Below, one piece after another: positions 5,774-7,981 of a DNA stretch of 7,981 nucleotides (positions within the stretch are counted from its first letter, which is position 1; every line of letters starts with the position of its first letter). Location of the stretch: the NCBI GenBank assembly GCA_003221375.1, contig QHRI01000171.1:1-7981 (forward strand), written 5' to 3'. A model generated the notes under the pieces. It saw only the letters and a list, made by a program, of their open reading frames with translations, had not been told where the DNA came from and ran no database searches. The translations under genes were made by a program, and so were the position numbers. This DNA comes from Verrucomicrobiota bacterium. Lineage in GTDB: Bacteria > Verrucomicrobiota > Verrucomicrobiia > Chthoniobacterales > UBA10450.

Positions 5774-6271
5774 CTAGGTAGATTTCGGTGCTGGCACCAG
5801 GAGAACAGGACGAGTGCTGTGTTTTAACACAGCTTTAGCGGCGCTTCCCACGAGCAAGTTATACATGGCGCCGTGCCCATGTGTACCCATCACAATCAGG
5901 TCGGCATTAAGTTCATCGGCCTCATTCAAAATTTCTTCGGCCACTGTGCCAGTCGGCTCATGTAAACTGACCTTGATGCCGTCCTGAGCTATCTCCGCTT
6001 GCCACTTGGCGAGCTTTGACGTCTGGCCTTCGTCTTCTGGGAGTGTTTCCGGCATCGGTTCAAAGCCTGGAACTGGCACGCCAGCCATCGGTGCAAGCTC
6101 AGGCATGCCCGCAAGACCGTAGCCAAGCATGCCAGGCGCCGCCGCCGCGGTGAGTTCTTTTACGTGAACAAGATGGATTTCCGCATCGAGAGCCTTGGCA
6201 AGCTGCCGGGCCAGATCGATCACCTGCGGTGTTACATCGGAAAAATCGATCGGGACGAGAATGCGCTTCAT
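5774..6271 (-). CDS. UspA-family universal stress protein
   Basis: The 165-residue product is a single Usp domain: MKRILVPIDFSD at the N-terminus, then an alpha/beta fold with IHLVHVKE (32-39), GTVAEEILNEADELNADLIVMG, and the ATP-binding motif GTHG-x9-GS at 129-143. RPVLLVPAPK ends the last strand. Aspartate in VPIDFSD and the glycine motif suggest the ATP-binding subclass. These proteins are cytoplasmic, usually dimeric, and linked to stress survival; a precise target cannot be inferred. Residues 45-82 are a Met/Pro/Gly-rich insertion (GMLGYGLAGMPELAPM...) not typical of short Usp domains. The frame extends to an ATG at 6313, but the family start fits Met at 6271. No clear ribosome site is visible. 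A hairpin element follows the stop; rarA starts divergently about 95 bp away. Confidence 0.92.
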   Translation of the reverse strand: MKRILVPIDFSDVTPQVIDLARQLAKALDAEIHLVHVKELTAAAAPGMLGYGLAGMPELAPMAGVPVPGFEPMPETLPEDEGQTSKLAKWQAEIAQDGIKVSLHEPTGTVAEEILNEADELNADLIVMGTHGHGAMYNLLVGSAAKAVLKHSTRPVLLVPAPKST

Positions 6272-6365
6272 GCTTGCGTCATCGAGCTTAGCTGGCGGAT
6301 TGCCACATCTCAAGGATTGGGCTCAGTCAATGCCGCCGTGACACAGACAATCCTACTGCTTGCCA

Positions 6366-6734
6366 GTGGCGGACCTTTTCGGGGATGACGAACATGTCGA
6401 AGTCGAGCGCGCCGATAGTGCGCCGCTTGCCACGCGCATGCGCCCGCGCTCGCTCGATGAACTTGTCGGCCAGGAGCACATTCTGGGACCGGGCAAACTT
6501 TTGCGCCGTGCGATTGAAGCCGATCGGTTACCCTCGGTGATTTTCTCCGGTCCGCCTGGTAGCGGTAAGACCACACTGGCCCGAATCATTGCGGAGATGA
6601 CGCATGCAAAATTCATCCGGATCAGCGGCGTGGAAAGCAATGTCGCCGAAATGCGCCGGGTCATTGCTGCCGCAGCGAACCGTCTGCGCACGTCCGGGCG
6701 AAAGACGATTCTGTTCGTTGATGAGATCATGTAA
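6366..6734 (+). pseudogene. rarA: rarA/mgsA N-terminal part: AAA+ ATPase, broken after Walker B
   Basis: RarA (MgsA) is a cytoplasmic AAA+ ATPase acting at stalled replication forks, related to clamp loaders and eukaryotic WRNIP1. This part begins VADLFGDDEH and carries RMRPRSLDELVGQEHIL, Walker A GPPGSGKTT and the Walker B strand TILFVDEI. Numbering from an alternative TTG start at 6360, Walker A is at 64-72 and Walker B at 117-124. Right after DEI the frame reads Met then TAA at 6732. The conserved block expected here, with His-Arg-Phe-Asn-Lys after DEI and the sensor-1 GATTxNP, about 33 residues, is absent from both frames. The C-terminal part resumes in another frame at 6731. Start choice is open between TTG 6360 and GTG 6366; an in-frame stop at 6339 excludes anything further upstream. 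Confidence 0.85.
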
Positions 6735-7513
6735 ACAGCGCGCTTGTCTCGCGATCGCAGGTCTTTCGACTGGAGCCGCTCACAGTCGAGCAACTTGAGC
6801 TGTTAATTGATCGCGCGTTAGCTGACAAAGAGCGCGGACTTGGAAATTACAGCGTGAAGATGGATAAGAATGCGCGCCGGCACCTGGCGAAGTTGAGCGA
6901 CGGTGACGCGCGAAAATGCTTAAACGCACTCGAAATCGGCGTCCTTACTACGCCTCCTCTAGCCGACCGCGCTGAGGTCGGCCGCGGGAAGCGCGAAAAA
7001 CAATCTGAGGTTGCCGGGGTCAGCGCCCCCGGCTACAGCGCAGGCGCAATTCATTTCACGCTTCAGGTTGCCGAAGAAAGCATTCAACAGAAAGCGGTTG
7101 TGTACGATCGCGCAGGCGATGCGCACTACGACACGATCAGCGCGTTTATCAAAAGCATGCGTGCTTCAGACGAAAAAGGCGCGATGTATTGGCTCGCGAA
7201 AATGCTGCACGCCGGAGAAGACTTCCGTTTCATCTCACGACGCATCGTGATCTTTGCCAGCGAAGACATCGGCCTCGCCGACCCGGATGCGTTGCGGCTC
7301 GCGATCGCGACGCAACAAGCGGTCGAATTTGTGGGCATGCCCGAAGCGCGAATTCCTCTGGCTCATGTCACAGCTTACATGTGCCGCGCGGCGAAAAGCC
7401 GGGAAGCGTACGATGAGCTGAATGCCGCGAGCGAGAAAGTCGAGATGGAACAAACCAGGCGGGTCCCGGAGCATCTCAAGAACAAACATTTTCCGGTGAA
7501 TCCGGAAGGGTAG
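6731..7513 (+). pseudogene. rarA: rarA/mgsA C-terminal part: lid and tetramerisation domains with a palindromic insertion
   Basis: The frame resumes RarA exactly at VNSALVSRSQVFRLEPLTVEQLELLI (from 6731), then DKERGLG, LAKLSDGDARKCLNALEIGVLTTPP, AVVYDRAGDAHYDTISAFIKSMRASD, MYWLAKMLHAGEDFRFISRRIVIFASEDIGLADP and LPLAHVTAYM-like IPLAHVTAYMCRAAKS. These are the lid and C-terminal oligomerisation regions. Between LTTPP and GAIHFTL there is an extra segment of about 28 residues (6959-7042) built of palindromes. The end VPEHLKNKHFPVNPEG stops before the HDFP-type tail that full RarA proteins normally carry, so the C-terminus may also be clipped. An ATG at 6854 is the first start in this frame but would cut off the sensor/arginine-finger region, so independent function is unlikely. 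Confidence 0.83.
6959..7042 (+). repeat. in-frame palindromic insertion within rarA
   Basis: The segment is 84 bp, a multiple of three, with no stop in the rarA frame. It contains two inverted repeats: GCCGACC (6962-6968) with GGTCGGC (6976-6982), and GCCGGGG (7013-7019) with CCCCGGC (7027-7033). Its product is not part of the RarA family pattern as I know it. It resembles in behaviour the Rickettsia palindromic elements that insert into genes without breaking them. Confidence 0.62.
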
Positions 7514-7515
7514 GG

Positions 7516-7570
7516 CCCGAGCGCTCCCGGCGCGCCGCTGGTCCAACGAAGAAAACAAAGACGAAGGACC
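7516..7570. repeat. palindromic cluster directly after the rarA stop
   Basis: GAGCGCTC (7519-7526) and GGCGCGCC (7529-7536) are perfect 8-bp palindromes, and GGTCC (7540-7544) pairs with GGACC (7566-7570). The cluster starts within 6 nt of the rarA stop and may have replaced the end of that gene. Further right, AAGAAAA (7550-7556) and TTTTCTT (7588-7594) can pair too; no clean terminator is evident. Confidence 0.45.
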
Positions 7571-7621
7571 GGCCATTACAACCTTCATTTTCTTGGCTCT
7601 TTCCTGTAGAAATCTTTCGGC

Positions 7622-7981
7622 ATGCATCAATCCAGGGAGGAGATTGGAATTGGCGAACCGTTGTCGCGTTTTCTGCGATTAATCCGTTTTTCGCACACAA
7701 TTTTCGCGCTGCCATTTGCTCTTGGGGCGCTAATTGTGGCTGCGAACGGTTGGCCCTCGTTGAGAATTCTTATTCTGGTTGTCGTCTGTATGGTGTTCGC
7801 ACGCACTGCGGCGATGCTTTTCAATCGAGTGGTCGATTGGTCGCTCGATCAACGCAATCCGCGCACTGCCTCGCGGCATCTGCTTATTCCCAGGTCAGGA
7901 GCGATTGTGTTGCTTGCGGCGAGTTCTGGTGGCTTTCTCATCGCCGCGGCCGCAATCAATCGATTGACTCTGATTCTTGGG
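7622..7981 (+). CDS. UbiA-family prenyltransferase, 3' end outside window
   Basis: The first 120 residues of a membrane prenyltransferase that joins a polyprenyl chain to an aromatic ring, as in ubiquinone or menaquinone synthesis. Visible signatures are LIRFSHTIFALPFALGALIV (20-39), the start of the first membrane helix, and ARTAAMLFNRVVDWSLDQRNPRTASRHL (60-87). The latter holds the first aspartate-rich motif, Asn68-x3-Asp72-x3-Asp76, which binds Mg-diphosphate. Further membrane segments lie at 46-66 and 94-112. The second Asp motif is beyond the window, so the aromatic substrate cannot be decided. 4-Hydroxybenzoate prenyltransferase or a menaquinone-pathway homologue (MqnP type) are both possible. 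The ATG at 7622 starts 39 residues later than nothing obvious upstream; a TTG at 7661 is a shorter option. GGGAGGAG at 7634 lies inside the gene and does not match either start spacing well. Confidence 0.9.
   Translation, partial: MHQSREEIGIGEPLSRFLRLIRFSHTIFALPFALGALIVAANGWPSLRILILVVVCMVFARTAAMLFNRVVDWSLDQRNPRTASRHLLIPRSGAIVLLAASSGGFLIAAAAINRLTLILG

Overview
The window looks like chromosomal DNA from a soil-type Verrucomicrobiota bacterium, probably near the Chthoniobacterales. This is an inference from the overall look of the proteins and from the dispersed palindromic repeats in most gaps; nothing here gives a marker-gene taxonomy. Start codons lack clear Shine-Dalgarno sequences and TTG/GTG starts seem to be in use. 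I see no rRNA, tRNA, CRISPR array, transposase or phage gene.

Layout. (1) 3-1733, plus strand: the 3' part of a P-loop sulfotransferase-like gene, a 147-bp gap full of small repeats, then a class IV aminotransferase of the branched-chain type. These two neighbours correspond in order to the two halves of a plant fusion protein, and the aminotransferase has Arg where the PLP-binding Lys is expected. (2) 1750-2455: a hairpin element, then msrA on the minus strand, encoding an exported peptide-methionine sulfoxide reductase. (3) 2456-2833: a repeat-bearing gap with a plausible promoter for trmB. (4) 2834-3499, plus strand: trmB, tRNA guanine-N7 methyltransferase, with a palindrome in its 5' end. 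(5) 3460-5609, minus strand: comEC/rec2, the DNA-uptake channel, broken at about 4320 by what looks like an out-of-frame deletion. (6) 5695-6271: a second copy of the hairpin element, then a UspA-family gene on the minus strand. (7) 6366-7513, plus strand: rarA/mgsA, an AAA+ replication-recombination ATPase, with an out-of-frame deletion at about 6728, an in-frame palindromic insertion and probably a clipped C-terminus. (8) 7622-end, plus strand: the N-terminal third or more of a UbiA-family prenyltransferase for quinone synthesis.

These genes do not form one pathway; most are housekeeping genes in independent units. What ties the window together is small palindromic elements. Two matched copies (24-nt arms, 21-nt loop) each sit 7-10 nt after a minus-strand stop codon and are followed by a T-rich tract, so they look like a dispersed family used as terminators. 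Other palindromes lie inside the trmB 5' end and inside rarA. The second theme is decay or misassembly: comEC and rarA each seem to have lost roughly 100 nt of conserved coding sequence with a change of frame.
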